In this document: piece by piece, positions 44,862-55,325 of the stretch
Layout of the letters: every line of letters starts with the position of its first letter
Position numbering within the stretch: position 1 is the stretch's first letter
NCBI GenBank assembly: GCA_905221605.1
Contig: CAJNDS010002317.1
Location: forward strand, 200,001-264,000
Direction: 5' to 3'
Source: Symbiodinium natans
Lineage: Eukaryota > Sar > Dinophyceae > Suessiales > Symbiodiniaceae
Length of the DNA: 64,000 nt
The notes under the pieces: generated by a model
Databases searched by the model: none
What the model was told of the DNA's origin: nothing
What the model saw: the letters and a program-made list of their open reading frames with translations, nothing else
Translations under genes and position numbers: made by a program

Positions 44862-46207
44862 AGCAGGAGAGCTGGCGAAGAGCCAAGAGATGGATGACTG
44901 CAGCACTGCGATGGCCGAAGCTGGAAATGGCGCCCTCTTGACCAGAGACTTTGGCGTTCTTTGGGGCCCGAAGTCTCCGAAGCCTGAAGTGGGGACGTGG
45001 GGTGGGTCGACCAGCCAAACATATGCGGGCCTTGTACAAGTCCCAAATCTGGGAAGCAGACGTAGACTATCTTGTCGACGGGCTTCTGGCGCCATTGGCG
45101 CCATGGTACTGCTTTCCGTGAAAAAGGATGCACCGCACCCGTATTGTGAGCTTGCAAGGGACATTCTCAGGGAGAGCAGTGCCCGAGCAAGTGACGAAGA
45201 TTCCCACCAATACTCTCCCTGCATGCCGCAGCACTGTCTTGAGTCGAACACATGGCACCACAGCTTTCGCGCGTACGCGTACACACACACATACATATAC
45301 TACACACACGTATGCACATAAGTTGCAAACCCTAAGCCCAAAGCACAAAGCCCGAACCCCTAAACCTCAAGAACCCCTCCTCATCCAAATCGTAAATGAA
45401 GTTGAATCCCTAAAACCCCTCTGCTCATTCAGCAGCCCAAGCCATGGGTTGTTGCGAAGGACTTCCTCAGGCACTACGTTAATGCACTTCCCACAACCCG
45501 GTCAAGGGTAGCTTCTGCGCCATTCAAAAATAATTCCCGGCCTTGGTATGACATAACAGTGCCCGGGCCCTGCCGTCGCCTCTGCTGCTTGGGTCATGCA
45601 CGCATGAAGGCGTCGGCAGTGGAGTCCGTCACCGTGGACTTGTCAAACACTGACAGCGGCCCGCCGTGCGCTCAGAGAGCAGGAGCTTTGAGGGTCGCGC
45701 CTGCAAAGTTTGAATGCTTGTGCCCGTGCAAACTGCGTCGCTGTACCCACGCGCAGCGTCCATGGAGTGCATTGCCCTGCAACAAGCAACTCCACGAAAT
45801 GTGAATGTGCAATCCAGGCTTCAAGGGCTTCGTGGAATTCTGGCTAGCCGATCGTTAATCTCGCAGCCCCGACAAGCCACGAAGGCCAGCAAAGATCTAC
45901 AACGCCACGCTGAGCGATGGTCTTGCGGAGGAGCAATACGTGATAAGTCGGCAAAGACGCTTCCCCCATCGTCCCTCGCCCCTTCTCGCCCCTGCTCTCG
46001 TGCCCTCCGTGGGGATTGCAAACTAGAAATGCAACTCTACCAGAAGTCTGAAGTGGTTGCTAGAAGTAGATACTCACATGCCGTGATCTACAGACCATGA
46101 TCAACATACCGTGTAGGCAGGCTGCAGGTAGCCAAGAAAAACGAGTCCTTTGCGGGACACTTTGCGAAACCCTCCAACTCTGTGCTGTAGCTGAGAAGCA
46201 CGCAATG
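44862..46207. other. ambiguous frames on both strands; no firm gene
   Basis: Plus 44890-45290 (RDFGVLWGPKSPKPEVGTWG; SVKKDAPHPYCELARDILRE) and minus 45090-44940 (QWRQKPVDKIVYVCFPDLGL) are both open and both look partly protein-like. A plus frame at 45714-46098 ends HAVIYRP. Short ACACACAT patches lie near 45285. I cannot decide which, if any, is coding. Confidence 0.35.
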
Positions 46208-46232
46208 GTTTAGAGTTTAGGGTTTAGGGTTT
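46208..46232 (+). repeat. short telomere-like tract (TTTAGGG)
   Basis: Three to four heptamers (TTTAGAG, TTTAGGG, TTTAGGG, TTTGG). It lies at the 3' edge of the minus-strand candidate exon at 46235-46465. Confidence 0.9.
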
Positions 46233-46234
46233 GG

Positions 46235-46465
46235 TTCTTGGAGTTTGGGCGTTCGTGACTTCTGCATGGGCATTGCCAAGACGCTCTGACAGTCCAACAT
46301 TCACCTCTGGGTTCTGATCGCCAAAACCCTTAACCCAAAGTGTGGCGGCATTAGAGACCGCGAGACGACATGCGCAGGAGCGGTGTTCGATTGCGCTTCC
46401 GGCGTGCTTGAGCGTTCTCGCGGGGCTTTCTGGATCAAAGGCTTCTGCAATACTCTTGTTCAAGG
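46235..46465 (-). CDS. candidate exon, unknown protein
   Basis: The minus strand reads TLNKSIAEAFDPESPARTLK, then SNAATLWVKGFGDQNPEVNV and LSERLGNAHAEVTNAQTPRT with no stop until 46224. The composition is coding-like. A possible acceptor (CTTGAACAAG) precedes SIAEAF. It lies downstream, in minus sense, of the two better supported exons at 46.7 and 47.0 kb, so all may be one gene. A plus-strand frame over the same DNA is less convincing. Confidence 0.45.
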
Positions 46466-46657
46466 TACCCACAAGGCTCGGAGCTGCTTACAAAGAGTAT
46501 TGCTGCAGCAACCATATCTTTGAATCTCTTGGGGCTGGGATCGCGATTGAGGATTGTAGTGTGTGATGCCATGGGTTGCTGCCTAAAGACAGATGCGCTG
46601 CCCTCATAGAAGTGAACACTCCCAGATGCAGCATTGGACTTGGACCCAAACCCAAAC

Positions 46658-46797
46658 TCTTTCCTTCTGCCAGGGCAAGGTTTCCAGCATGGTCAACAAA
46701 GACAGCGTCGACAGCGAGGTCTGCTGCCACGGTGTTACTGGGTTCGACTGCATGGTTCAGGATTTGGATGAGGGTCTCAGGTCCAAGGTGTGGAGGC
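46658..46797 (-). CDS. candidate exon, copy 1 of a duplicated exon
   Basis: The minus strand reads HLGPETLIQILNHAVEPSNT, then VAADLAVDAVFVDHAGNLAL and AEG. A possible acceptor (GTCACCAAG) and donor (GTTTGG) border it. A related sequence lies at 48717-48804 on the same strand, sharing CAAATCCTGAACCATGC and GTGGCAGCAGACCTCG. Coding looks real. No known domain recognised. Confidence 0.5.
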
Positions 46798-46957
46798 CTT
46801 GGTGACACACGATGCAACAATAGTTGAAGCGCAAGGGAACAGTTCAAAGCTGTATGTTTTGCAAGATGAAAAGTAAAGACTGCCCTCGTCGTCCCCTCTG
46901 TCGTTCGTGCCGTGTGCGAACTTCGCCTTTGCTTGCTCTTTCCCGGCGAGGGCTCAC

Positions 46958-47108
46958 CCAAGTGATGTGTTGCAAATGTGTTGCAAAGCGTAGCCAACTT
47001 GACAGCTTGCCAGCCCCAGAGCTTGGACCCCTTCGCGCAGGAGCTTAAAGGCATGTTCAAGAACCTCAACGGGGAGGTCGGTTTCCTTGACAGTGCCTCG
47101 GAGAGCAT
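46958..47108 (-). CDS. candidate exon with strong donor
   Basis: Minus-strand sequence after TGACTTCCAG reads ALRGTVKETDLPVEVLEHAF and then KLLREGVQALGLASCQVGYA LQHICNTSLG, ending exactly at a consensus GGTGAGC donor. An overlapping open frame on the same strand is longer but less protein-like. The exon begins and ends within codons. It probably belongs with the exons at 46658-46797 and 46235-46465 in one minus-strand gene. Family unknown. Confidence 0.58.
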
Positions 47109-47800
47109 CTGGAAGTCAGCCCGACAAGCTCTCCATGCTCGGGCCTAAAACAAATGCAGCAGCGTGACATCCTCGATCATTGCGCTGCAAGAGACTGACC
47201 TACGCAAGTCTTACACATGTTATCAAGTATCCAGACTACCCCTTCTCTTGCTTGGACACATGTAGCAGCAATGTAGCATCATCAAACGCGGCCTCGCCAA
47301 TCGCAACTACGTTGGCAGCGCCCGAAGAATTTTCTTGCTGCAGCTGCTCCAGTCCCGCGCCGCAACAGACACCGCTTCACCTCCCGGTCGTGGTCGTGCT
47401 GCTGCTTGTCTCTGCAGTTTTGGTCGGTGTCGCCGCTCGTTGCTAAGCAAAGCGTAAGGTTGCCGAGTGACCTGGTGTACCTGAACCCTACAGTAGTGCC
47501 CTGCAACTGCGCTGAAGTTGCATCCAAGAACTGCCTAGACTGCTTCATGAAGTCTTGGACACTACAGAGATTGATGCTTCAGTGTCTGGAGCGTGTGATG
47601 TTCAGGACCGTACCGTTGGTCATGTGTCAAAGGTCATATTTCAAAGGTTTATGAACTGCTAGCGACTGCGAGTGGCAGTAGAAGCACCTGCAGTAGAGCC
47701 CAAGAAGAACAACAGCATAAACACAAGGCGGCCCAGCAGCTCGGACTTTCGGTTAGGCGGGGTGAGCCTGCGGGTTGTTCTTTGAAGGTGCCAACTCCAG
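47109..47800. other. candidate hydrophobic frame, otherwise no gene
   Basis: A plus frame at 47180-47445 ends in a membrane-helix-like segment (LPVVVVLLLVSAVLVGVAAR), and short overlapping frames follow. No splice sites are convincing. Confidence 0.35.
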
Positions 47801-48230
47801 CATGATGTCCAACGTCGACAAGGCCATTCATCCTGGTATGGGGAGTTCAATGCTTAGAGGAAAGAGAGAGAGGGAGAGAGACCGAAAGTGGGGGATCATC
47901 AGCACTGCAAGCTTTTTAATGTTATTGATGTCTGGTGTGTTTTTGATGCTGCTTGGGGTGGTCAGACTTTCTAGACATGAGAGAGTTTTGGGGACGACTG
48001 GCCAATACCCATCTGAGTTCGATGTTGCCGAGATGGCTGATGTTTCTAGCCTGTCAAAACCATCCCAAGTTCGATGTTCCTGCTGCGACGTGGGCATTCG
48101 CAAGAAGTGGCTGGTGATTGCTGGGTGCTTGCAAGAAATGGCTACCCTGAGACAACGCCGAAAACGCCGAAAGCTGAAGGCCTTGCCAGTGCTGCTCGGC
48201 AGGGTCCCGGGCTTGGCTGCTGGTGTTTAG
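47801..48230 (+). CDS. candidate single-pass membrane protein
   Basis: From ATG at 47802 the frame reads MMSNVDKAIHPGMGSSMLRG, a basic stretch, then one clear membrane segment (STASFLMLLMSGVFLMLLGV), and after it a region with CSCCDVGIRKKWLVIAG, ending in a stop at 48228. The basic side before the helix would face the cytosol by the positive-inside rule. No family is recognised. It could be an exon and not a whole gene. Confidence 0.4.
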
Positions 48231-48716
48231 GGTTGAGGGTGCCCGGCATCTTAAGCCTCAAGTCTCTGAAGCCCCAAGTCTCTCCCGAAGACCTGAAAAA
48301 ACCCACGCTGCTGAGCTCGTGGGTGTTGGGCCAGTGTTGGGGGGTTTAGATGAGCCCCAAAGGTAAGGTAGCCCCGAAGCAAAGGTTTGAGGAGGTTGAG
48401 GGGTGTGAGGGTTTAGGGCTTTTGGGGGGTGTAGCCACCGGGGTCCCCAAACCTCCCTTTGGGTGAGGTTGGAGTGTCCAGGTTGGAAGGACAAACTCCA
48501 TCCTAGACAATCACCCTAAACCCTAAAATGATAGACTCCATGACTGAAGGTCCAAGTAGGTACGACAGGTTCTTTTGGCCTTACGGCTTTTTCGAAGGTC
48601 CAGGGCTTGTTAAAGGTTTAGGAATGAGGGGTTAGTAGAGTATACCACCCCCAGAAGTAGAGAGTCCGAGACTCCCAAACATTGCCAAACCCAAACCCAA
48701 GCCCAAATGCTGGAAC
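48231..48716. other. no gene recognised
   Basis: Contains TTTAGGG-like and CCCTAAA-like fragments (48225, 48410, 48515) and no convincing frame. Confidence 0.5.
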
Positions 48717-48804
48717 CTGTATCTTTTCTGCGAGGACAACTCTGGCCGGGCCGACGTCGAGGTCTGCTGCCACGGAGGGCATGGTTCAGGATTTGGTTTG
48801 CAGA
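48717..48804 (-). CDS. candidate exon, copy 2 of a duplicated exon
   Basis: After a good acceptor (ATGTCAGTCTTCAG) the minus strand reads SANQILNHALRGS in one frame. With a single-base shift it continues VAADLDVG and VVLAEK, parallel to VAADLAVD and LALAEG in the copy at 46658-46797. A donor (CAG/GTTCC) ends it. The shift suggests either a decayed exon or a different C-terminal reading. The two copies are 2 kb apart on the same strand. Confidence 0.42.
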
Positions 48805-48879
48805 CTGAAGACTGACATAAAATAGACCAGCTCCTTGTATACATACCACCACACCCTCAAGCTGCACACAACACCACCA

Positions 48880-48942
48880 CCGCCGCCCCCCGTCCCAGCA
48901 CGCCGCCCCTCGCCCCCCCGCCCCCCCCCCCCGCCCCCCGAC
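48880..48942 (+). repeat. C-rich low-complexity tract
   Basis: CACCACCGCCGCCCCCC continuing as C-runs broken by single G up to 48940. It lies immediately before the ATG of the candidate multi-exon gene. Confidence 0.9.
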
Positions 48943-48950
48943 TCGAAGGG

Positions 48951-50158
48951 ATGAACAGTCGCATTGAGGGGGCTCCTTATGACGTCAGGTGTAGGAGTCA
49001 AAGCGCGAAAGGGTGACTTCATGTGGTCAGTTCTCTCGATTAGGGCTACGGCCCCTCTTGGGATACATTTTGGATGCCCTGAAATGTTCGGGGCCGCCTT
49101 ATACTACGATCCCCAATTGAACCAGAATTTCGAGAACCCACCATGTAGATACTAGTAGCACCCCGCCAAAGCTCCTAAACTCCTCTATTTTGCCCGAAAA
49201 CCGGTAAGGAAAGGAAACCCTAAACCCCCGACCGCAAACTCGTTATTTCCTAACCCTCCTCATCCCTAAACTAAACCCTATGGCACCGTAAAGCCTAAGC
49301 TACTATTTGCTTAAGAACCCCCCCCCAAAAGAAAAACAAGATTAATAATCCTTAGATTGCCCTCATAAAGGGGGTTCTTAAGCAAGTCGTAGTAAGCTCT
49401 AAACCCCTTCATACCCCTCCCCCCCAAAAAAGAAATGTATATATACATATATATATACAAAACAATATCCCTATATTGCCCTTGTAAGGAAGAGTCTTTT
49501 GCATTCTTCTAGGGGGGTGCCTAAGCAATCAGCAACCCGAAAGCCCCGCTGCGGCTGAGGTCGAGCTCATGGCCCAGGACCTCGACACTGTGCTAAGCGT
49601 TGTGCCCAAGGTGGGAGCCCTAAACCCTGAACCCTAAACTCCAAACCCCAAACCCTAAACCCTAAACCCCAAACCCTAAACCCTAAACCCCAAACCCCAA
49701 ACCCCAAACCCTAAACCCGGAGGCTGTTGTCCCGCCGGGACTCGGCCCGCTTTGGGCCGCCAAGCACCTTCATGGGGCTCATAGGGGAGGGGATGACCCC
49801 TCAAGTCTAGCCCCCAAGCCCTTAATCTACCTTAGGCCAAGGAGTACAGAAACAACTCGAATGAGGCACCAAAAAGTGGCCGTAGAAGCTAGATCAAGCC
49901 TGTAACATGCGCACTGCTAGAAACATCCTGGGTCCGTGGGCGTGGGGGTTCTGGGTTTTAAGGGCTTTGGGGGGGGGGGGGGTTTGTGTCCAGGGCCTTT
50001 TTGGGGCTTTAGGGATTTGGGGTTTAACGGTTCGGGACTCGATTCTTAAGGCTTTCCAAAGCTGGCTGAACGGGCAGGTGGAAGACACCATGCTGAAAAC
50101 CACCAGCAACCTTCAGGAGCGCAGCTGTCAGGATGCGTGGGGCCCCCTCCTTCAATAG
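48951..50158 (+). CDS. candidate multi-exon gene with telomere-like intron
   Basis: Short plus-strand pieces with splice signals: 48951-48988 (MNSRIEGAPYDV; donor GTGTAG), about 49047-49144 (HFGCPEMFGAALYYDPQLNQ; donor GTAGAT), about 49533-49610 (AAAEVELMAQDLDTVLSVVP K; donor GTGGGA), 49836-49880 (AKEYRNNSNEAPKSG; acceptor CTTAG) and 50051-50157 (AFQSWLNGQVEDTMLKTTSN; acceptor CTTAAG; ends in TAG). The third exon runs straight into CCCTAAA repeats seven bases after its donor. Exons 3 and 4 are phase 0. Others are not resolved. A further piece, YDERRKSLSLKFLNRRGQEH, lies at 50690-50750. Product unknown. Confidence 0.45.
49617..49718 (-). repeat. telomere-like tract inside a predicted intron
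   Basis: About 14 heptamers alternating CCCTAAA and CCCCAAA. It starts seven bases after the GTGGGA donor at 49611. The CCCCAAA variant is common here and in the inverted form (TTTGGGG) at 55700. Confidence 0.96.
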
Positions 50159-51288
50159 GCAAAAGGGTGATTATGCTGCCCGAAACAGAACCTATGTCCG
50201 ACTCAGTACGTCTGAATTGTACATTGCACCTTCTGCGGTTTCATGTCTGAGGAGAAGCCTTGAACCTCGAGCCAAGCACCTCGCAGCCTAACTCGAAAAC
50301 CCTGTAGTCAGGACTTCCGCGTACCCTTACCAACTCCGATCCCCTCCCTTGACACTCAGATCTACATAGACTCTACACTCCGACGCCAGAATTCGAAGCC
50401 CCCGTCCTTGGGCATGTTGGGCATGCGGCCCGTGGCTGTTCTTAGAGGTTTGGGGTTTGGGATGTGGAGTGCGGAGTATGTGGCCGAAGCCCTAAATCAA
50501 CCCTACGCCCCAAACCCCAGAGATACTAAGGCTGGATGTTTGGTCTCTTGGTCGTACCAAGGTGAAGCCCGCAACCCCAAAACCCTCCTGGCTCTCAACA
50601 ATTAGGAGTCGCGGAATTGTGGGGGGCCCCCCGGATGGCTCCATAGGGGAATGTCATATGACGCCCCATCCTGTATCCCTTCCTAATATGATGAACGTCG
50701 CAAGAGCCTCAGCTTGAAATTCTTGAATCGCCGTGGCCAGGAGCACATCTCAGGTACTGCCATGGACGCTCGGGAGCCCAGCAGTTGATGAGAGGCTTTA
50801 TAGGGCCCACCTGAAGGCTCCAATGTAGTTTTTTTTTGGGTTAGTTATGAATTAAGGGTTTCTAGTATACTACCCCAAAAAGGTGCCACACAGGAGCCTT
50901 GGTTGGGTAAGCCTAAAGCCTATAAACCCTAGGCCCTAAAACCTGCAGTACGTTTGTGTTGTGTGGGTCCGTCCGTCCTCTGCGAGGAAAACCCGTTCAG
51001 GTGCTGAGAAAATTGCAGAACGTCACGTTTCCTAAGCCCGAAACCCTACACCCCTACACCCTGAAACCCTACCGAACCCCAGGCGGGCCCCGAGAGAATT
51101 GCATGACACAGCCTAGGGCTTATTCCTCTTTTCAGGGTTTAGGCTCCCCAATAAGCCCCTTTGAACCAAAAAGGGCACCCTTTTTATTCCTAGGTTACTC
51201 CTGAGCCTAGCAACGCTAGTCCTCTCATGAAGGGTTTGTGTTTCTTCGCCCCGAAAGCTCGAACTTGGCCCAAGCCTCAAAGTAATTG

Positions 51289-51290
<2 letters not shown>
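50159..51290. other. mostly non-coding, scattered CCCTAAA fragments
   Basis: No firm gene. Possible small exons are YDERRKSLSLKFLNRRGQEH at 50690-50750 with a GTACTG donor, and a Cys-rich piece at 50950-51000 ending at CAG/GTGCTG. Isolated CCCTAAA-like units lie near 50930 and 51055-51075. Confidence 0.45.
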
Positions 51291-51333
<43 letters not shown>

Positions 51334-51540
51334 ACCTGCCAACCCACCAACCCACCAAACCACCAACCCACCGACCCACCGACCCACCCACCCACCGACC
51401 CACCGACCCACCGACCCACCGACCCACCGACCCACCGACCCACCGACCCCAGACCCACCGACCCACCGACCCACCGACCCACCGACCCACCACCCCACCA
51501 CCCCACCACCCACCACCCACCACCCACCACGCCAACACCA
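51291..51540 (+). repeat. 41-base poly-C run followed by 8-bp array CCCACCGA
   Basis: An unbroken C run (51292-51333), then CCACCAAC variants, then about 15 copies of the 8-mer CCCACCGA, ending in CCCACCAC variants at 51530. Frames in it (Pro-Thr-His or Gly-Gly-Trp repeats) are artefacts of the period. Confidence 0.97.
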
Positions 51541-51689
51541 TGTCATCGAAAAGCTCAGGCCCGTCAAAAACGACGCAAGCGTCCGGGGACCCCCCTCTGC
51601 CCCCAGGCCCCTCACCACGCCCGCTCCCTCTATCTCGCCCCCCCCCACCCTCAAAAACAAAACAAGAAAGGGGACTTGGTACCGTGTTA

Positions 51690-52690
51690 CAGAGAATCGC
51701 TATGCACTCGCCTTTCCGGAGGCCGCGCGCTTGTCAACAGAGCGCGACGCATTTGCTGGAAAAGTGCAGCAGCTTGAGAAGCAACTCGCGGATGCTTCCA
51801 GCGCCCGCGGCCGAGATCTGGAAGACCTGCAAGCGTGTTCCTTCCCAAGCTACAAATCACGGCATTGTTTCTGACTTGTTTCTCTTGATCCGCGTTGCAG
51901 TTGTTCGTCAAGCCTCACTGTGCACTTGCCTTTCCGGAGGCCGTGTGCCAGCGCGACGCATTGGCCCAGCAAGTGCAGCAGCTTGAGAAACAACTGGCAG
52001 CTGCTTCAAGGAGAAGCTGAATATGGAAGACAAGGCAGGGCAACAGGAGTAGTAGAAAATAGTAGAAAGCGTGTTCCTTCCCAAGCTACAAATCACTGCA
52101 TAAAACTTGTTTCTCTGAGTCCGCGTTGCAATTGTTCAAGAGCGTCAAGCCTCACTGTGCACTCGCCTTTCCGGAGGCCACACGCTTGTCAACAGAGCGC
52201 GACGTGTTGGCTCAGCAAGTGCAGCAGCTTGAGAAGCAACTGCAAGAGCAGGCAGGGCAAAAGGAGCAGTAGAAAGCGTGTTCCTTCCCAAGCTACAAAT
52301 CACTGCATAAAACTTGTTTCTCTGAGTCCGCGTTGCAATTGTTCAAGAGCGTCAAGCCTCACTGTGCACTCGCCTTTCCGGAGGCCACACGCTTGTCAAC
52401 AGAGCGCGACGTGTTGGCTCAGCAAGTGCAGCAGCTTGAGAAGCAACTGCAAGAGCAGGCAGGGCAAAAGGAGCAGTAGAAAGCGTGTTCCTTCCCAAGC
52501 TACAAATCACTGCATAAAACTTGTTTCTCTGAGTCCGCGTTGCAATTGTTCAAGAGCGTCAAGCCTCACTGTGCACTCGCCTTTCCGGAGGCCACACGCT
52601 TGTCAACAGAGCGCGACGTGTTGGCTCAGCAAGTGCAGCAGCTTGAGAAGCAACTGCAAGAGCAGGCAGGGCAAAAGGAGCAGTAGAAAG
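51690..52690 (+). CDS. five tandem copies of a coiled-coil exon with intron
   Basis: Each copy encodes a heptad-type segment: (H)CALAFPEAxRLSTERD, then (A/V)LAQQVQQLEKQL followed by ADASSARGRDLED in the first copy or QEQAGQKEQ plus a TAG in later ones. Copies lie at about 51697-51828, 51905-52018, 52144-52276, 52351-52483 and 52558-52685. Between them is an intron-like spacer starting GCGTGTTCCTTCCCAAGC and ending CCGCGTTGCA(G/A)TTGTTC. Copies 3 to 5 repeat exactly at 207 bp. In copy 2 the acceptor GTTGCAG is intact. In copies 3-5 it reads GTTGCAA and the next AG is in TTCAAG. The start of the gene is not visible. The in-frame TAG in copies 3-5 may be real ends. Confidence 0.6.
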
Positions 52691-54100
52691 CGTATATAAC
52701 GCCGCCTTGATCGATCGAGTTTGGTGTGAGTTTGTGTGTTGATGCTGATCTGGGGAAAGGTGTACATATATGTGTATGTCTATATATATACACACGTACG
52801 TCCACCGCATGTATCTTTGCAAACACACACACACACATACACAGGCGCACGTGAGCGCGCACTCTGAAACATTGTGACTGCAAGCCGTCCTAGATAAAGA
52901 ACCTCGCGTGATTCAACTCGTCGATTTGGACCCACTGCTCCTGACCCCTAAACACTTAAACCCCTGAACCCTGCACACCTCATTAAGCCAAAACCCCGAA
53001 ACTGGCTGGCTTTCTTTGCAAGCCATCTCTTGGTACTGGATGGGGGGAGTCGAGATTCCCCGGAGACTCAGTTTTGATGTTGGGAACCCTTCCAGGGGTT
53101 TGGGACGTGAGCTTAAAGCATTGGGATTCCCAGGAAGAGAGGGCTATACAAGGGGGTGGCCCTGTGCCCTAGTTTAGGGTTTTAGGGTCTCCTACTTACA
53201 GCTTCTGAGGTGTAGGGGCGTAAGGCTCCAGGAGCCCAATCTATGAGCACAGAGACGGAGAGGCTCTTTGGAGCCCTACTGAAGCCCTGAACCCGAAGAG
53301 GGAAGCATGCAACTGCACCGTGCAACTACTCATACATAAGCACACATTTGAATAATCCTCTGTATACATATACTACACAGGTGCATATGTACATAAGCGC
53401 ATGAGACGCATATAAGAGCTATACATATACGTGTCTGTAAAGGAATACATGAATATGTATGTGATGCGTATCTACAAAATGTGGTTTTCTTGCATCTGTA
53501 GCATGGAGCTCGCAGGGTTCTGTTGCCTAAGTCGGTGTCAAGGCCCACCAAAGCCTTCACACACTGAGGGGCCGAGACTTGCACAGCATGCGACCACTGG
53601 ACCTGGCAGAACCCCAAAACAGTACCGAAAATACCCATGATACGAAGTATAGGCTCCAGGGTTTAGGGTTTGGGGTTTGGGGATAACTAACCTGCAAAAC
53701 AGGGTTTGGGGCTTCGGCTTTTTGGCGGTATCGAAGCTACACAATCGCGAAACTGCCCAAAACTTTTCATCGAGTAAGGATTGTGTGGTGGTGGTGTGCT
53801 TATTTATGTCTCCAGGCAAAGCCCACACCCCACACCCCACAACCACCCTCCACTGCTACACCCTCAAGCCTTGCATTCGCAAACCAACCCTGCAACCACA
53901 AAGATTGGAGGCTGGGAGATGCAAATGCCTGTGCAAAGGGGATTGGGGAGGGGGTGGGGCGCCGGGTGAGGCAGCTGAGGTAAATGTCCAGTCTCAGGTG
54001 TTCGGGCTGCGGAATGTCATGAGGATTTCATGCCGAATTCGGGCTTGCATCTGTGACTTTGGGCTTGTAGGAGTACTGTCGGCTTTTACGCAGTGGGGGG
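52691..54100. other. non-coding stretch with AT- and CA-rich patches
   Basis: Contains alternating TATATATATACACAC and CACACACACACACA at 52778-52845, CATA-rich DNA at 53330-53460, and CCCTAAA-like fragments near 52950 and 53660. The stretch 53780-54060 includes a plus frame with no recognised content. No firm gene. Confidence 0.5.
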
Positions 54101-54103
54101 GTC

Positions 54104-54290
54104 GTCAAGCCTCACTGTGCACTCGTCTGGAGGCCGCGCGCTTGTCAACAGAGCGCGACGCATTGGCTCGGCAAGTGCAGCATCTTGAGACGCACCTGGC
54201 GGATGCTTCCAGCGCCTGCAGCCGAGATATGGAAGACCAGGCAGGGCAAAAGGAGTAGTAGAGAGCGTGTTCCTTCCCAAGCTGCGAATC
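54104..54290 (+). CDS. sixth, outlying copy of the coiled-coil exon
   Basis: The same unit recurs 1.4 kb from the array: GTCAAGCCTCACTGTGCACT, then LEAARLSTERDALARQVQHL and ETHLADASSACSRDMED, followed by the GCGTGTTCCTTCCCAAGC intron start. A 10-base deletion removes the CTTTCCGGA-type part, so the start of the exon is shifted in frame. Its C-terminal ADASSA form matches copy 1, not copies 3-5. Confidence 0.6.
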
Positions 54291-54602
54291 CGCGTTGCAA
54301 TTGTTCAAGAGCGTCTCACCATGTACGTATGGGTTTTCAATTGTTTCTATCTACGGGTTTCAAGATTCTATCTATGGGTTCCTCAAAAAACGTGGGGAAA
54401 CGCCCAAGTCCCGAAAAATTCAACCCCCCCGAAACCCAACTTCTATCTATTCAAGGCTGACTACACAAAATGATACGAAGAGGGGGGCCGAAAGGACATT
54501 TGGCAACCAACTTCTTGATCATCTTACCGTGTTAGTGCGCGCCTAGTTGGCTGATTCGGGGCCCTTGAAGGATCGAACAATCCACATTCCACGCAAAGGC
54601 CA

Positions 54603-54785
54603 CGGATCCGCAACATCAACGTGCAGCAGATGCTGCTACAATCCAGCGCCAGCGCCGCCGCAGCCGAGGTCGCCGCTGCGTGCAGCAGGTGCGCCAGGGT
54701 TGTCATTGCGGCCGCGTTCCGCGACCGCAGCCCCCGTACGCCCGAGTACGTCCAAGGGTTGTTATCTCAGCCTGTGTGTATGTAG
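54603..54785 (+). CDS. candidate exon, Ala-rich helical protein end
   Basis: The frame reads RIRNINVQQMLLQSSASAAA, then AEVAAACSRCARVVIAAAFR and PEYVQGLLSQPVCM, ending in TAG at 54783. It is GC-rich and protein-like, more so than the overlapping ATG frame at 54547. No upstream ATG, so it would be a terminal exon. No known domain. Confidence 0.45.
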   Translation, partial: RIRNINVQQMLLQSSASAAAAEVAAACSRCARVVIAAAFRDRSPRTPEYVQGLLSQPVCM

Positions 54786-54849
54786 AGTGATGCCCTTAGA
54801 TGTCTTGCGCTGCGCGCACTACACTGATGCGCTCAACGAGTTTACAATC

Positions 54850-55090
54850 TTGCCTGAATAGGCCGGGTGATCTTTTTAACATGCATCGTGATGGGGATAG
54901 ATCGTTGCAATCATTGATCTTCAGCGAGGAATTCCTAGTAAGCGCGACATCAGCTCGTGCTGATTATGTCCCTGTTCAGCTTCTTGCAACTGCGTGCACT
55001 GCGCCATACAGAAACGTACACGACTTTGCAGGCGTGGGTCGTGTGGGCTTCTTGGCAGCTTTAGAGGGGATTTGGGAGGTGTGTCAGGGC
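54850..55090 (+). CDS. candidate exon fragment
   Basis: The frame reads DLFNMHRDGDRSLQSLIFSE, then VPVQLLATACTAPYRNVHDF and GVGRVGFLAALEGIWEV, and then runs into the poly-G tract at 55110. Protein-like but without splice support. It could be a chance frame. Confidence 0.3.
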
Positions 55091-55107
55091 CCCCTTAAAA
55101 AAGATTG

Positions 55108-55325
55108 TGGGGGGGGGGGGGGGGGGGGGGGGGGGCTAAATGATTGCAAATTGCCGCAATCATATCGACCTTCCAGGAAATGATTGCAGAAGGGGTTGGG
55201 GGGGTCCATATCCGTCAACGTGGAGCCATGTGGAAATGATTCCAGACTCCTTCCCATTGGGGGGGGGGGGGCTACTCCCCTAAATGATTGCGGGGGGGGG
55301 GGGGGGTGGGGGGGGGGGGGGAGGG
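55108..55325 (+). repeat. cluster of poly-G runs
   Basis: G runs of about 27 (55109-55135), 13 (55259-55271) and several broken runs up to 55323, separated by TAAATGATTGC, which occurs three times (55137, 55172 as AAATGATTGC, 55279). The repeated TAAATGATTGC-plus-G unit suggests local duplication. Confidence 0.93.

Noticed and set aside
51227-51660. Pro-Thr-His and Gly-Gly-Trp rich proteins
   Set aside because: Products of the poly-C run and the CCCACCGA array.
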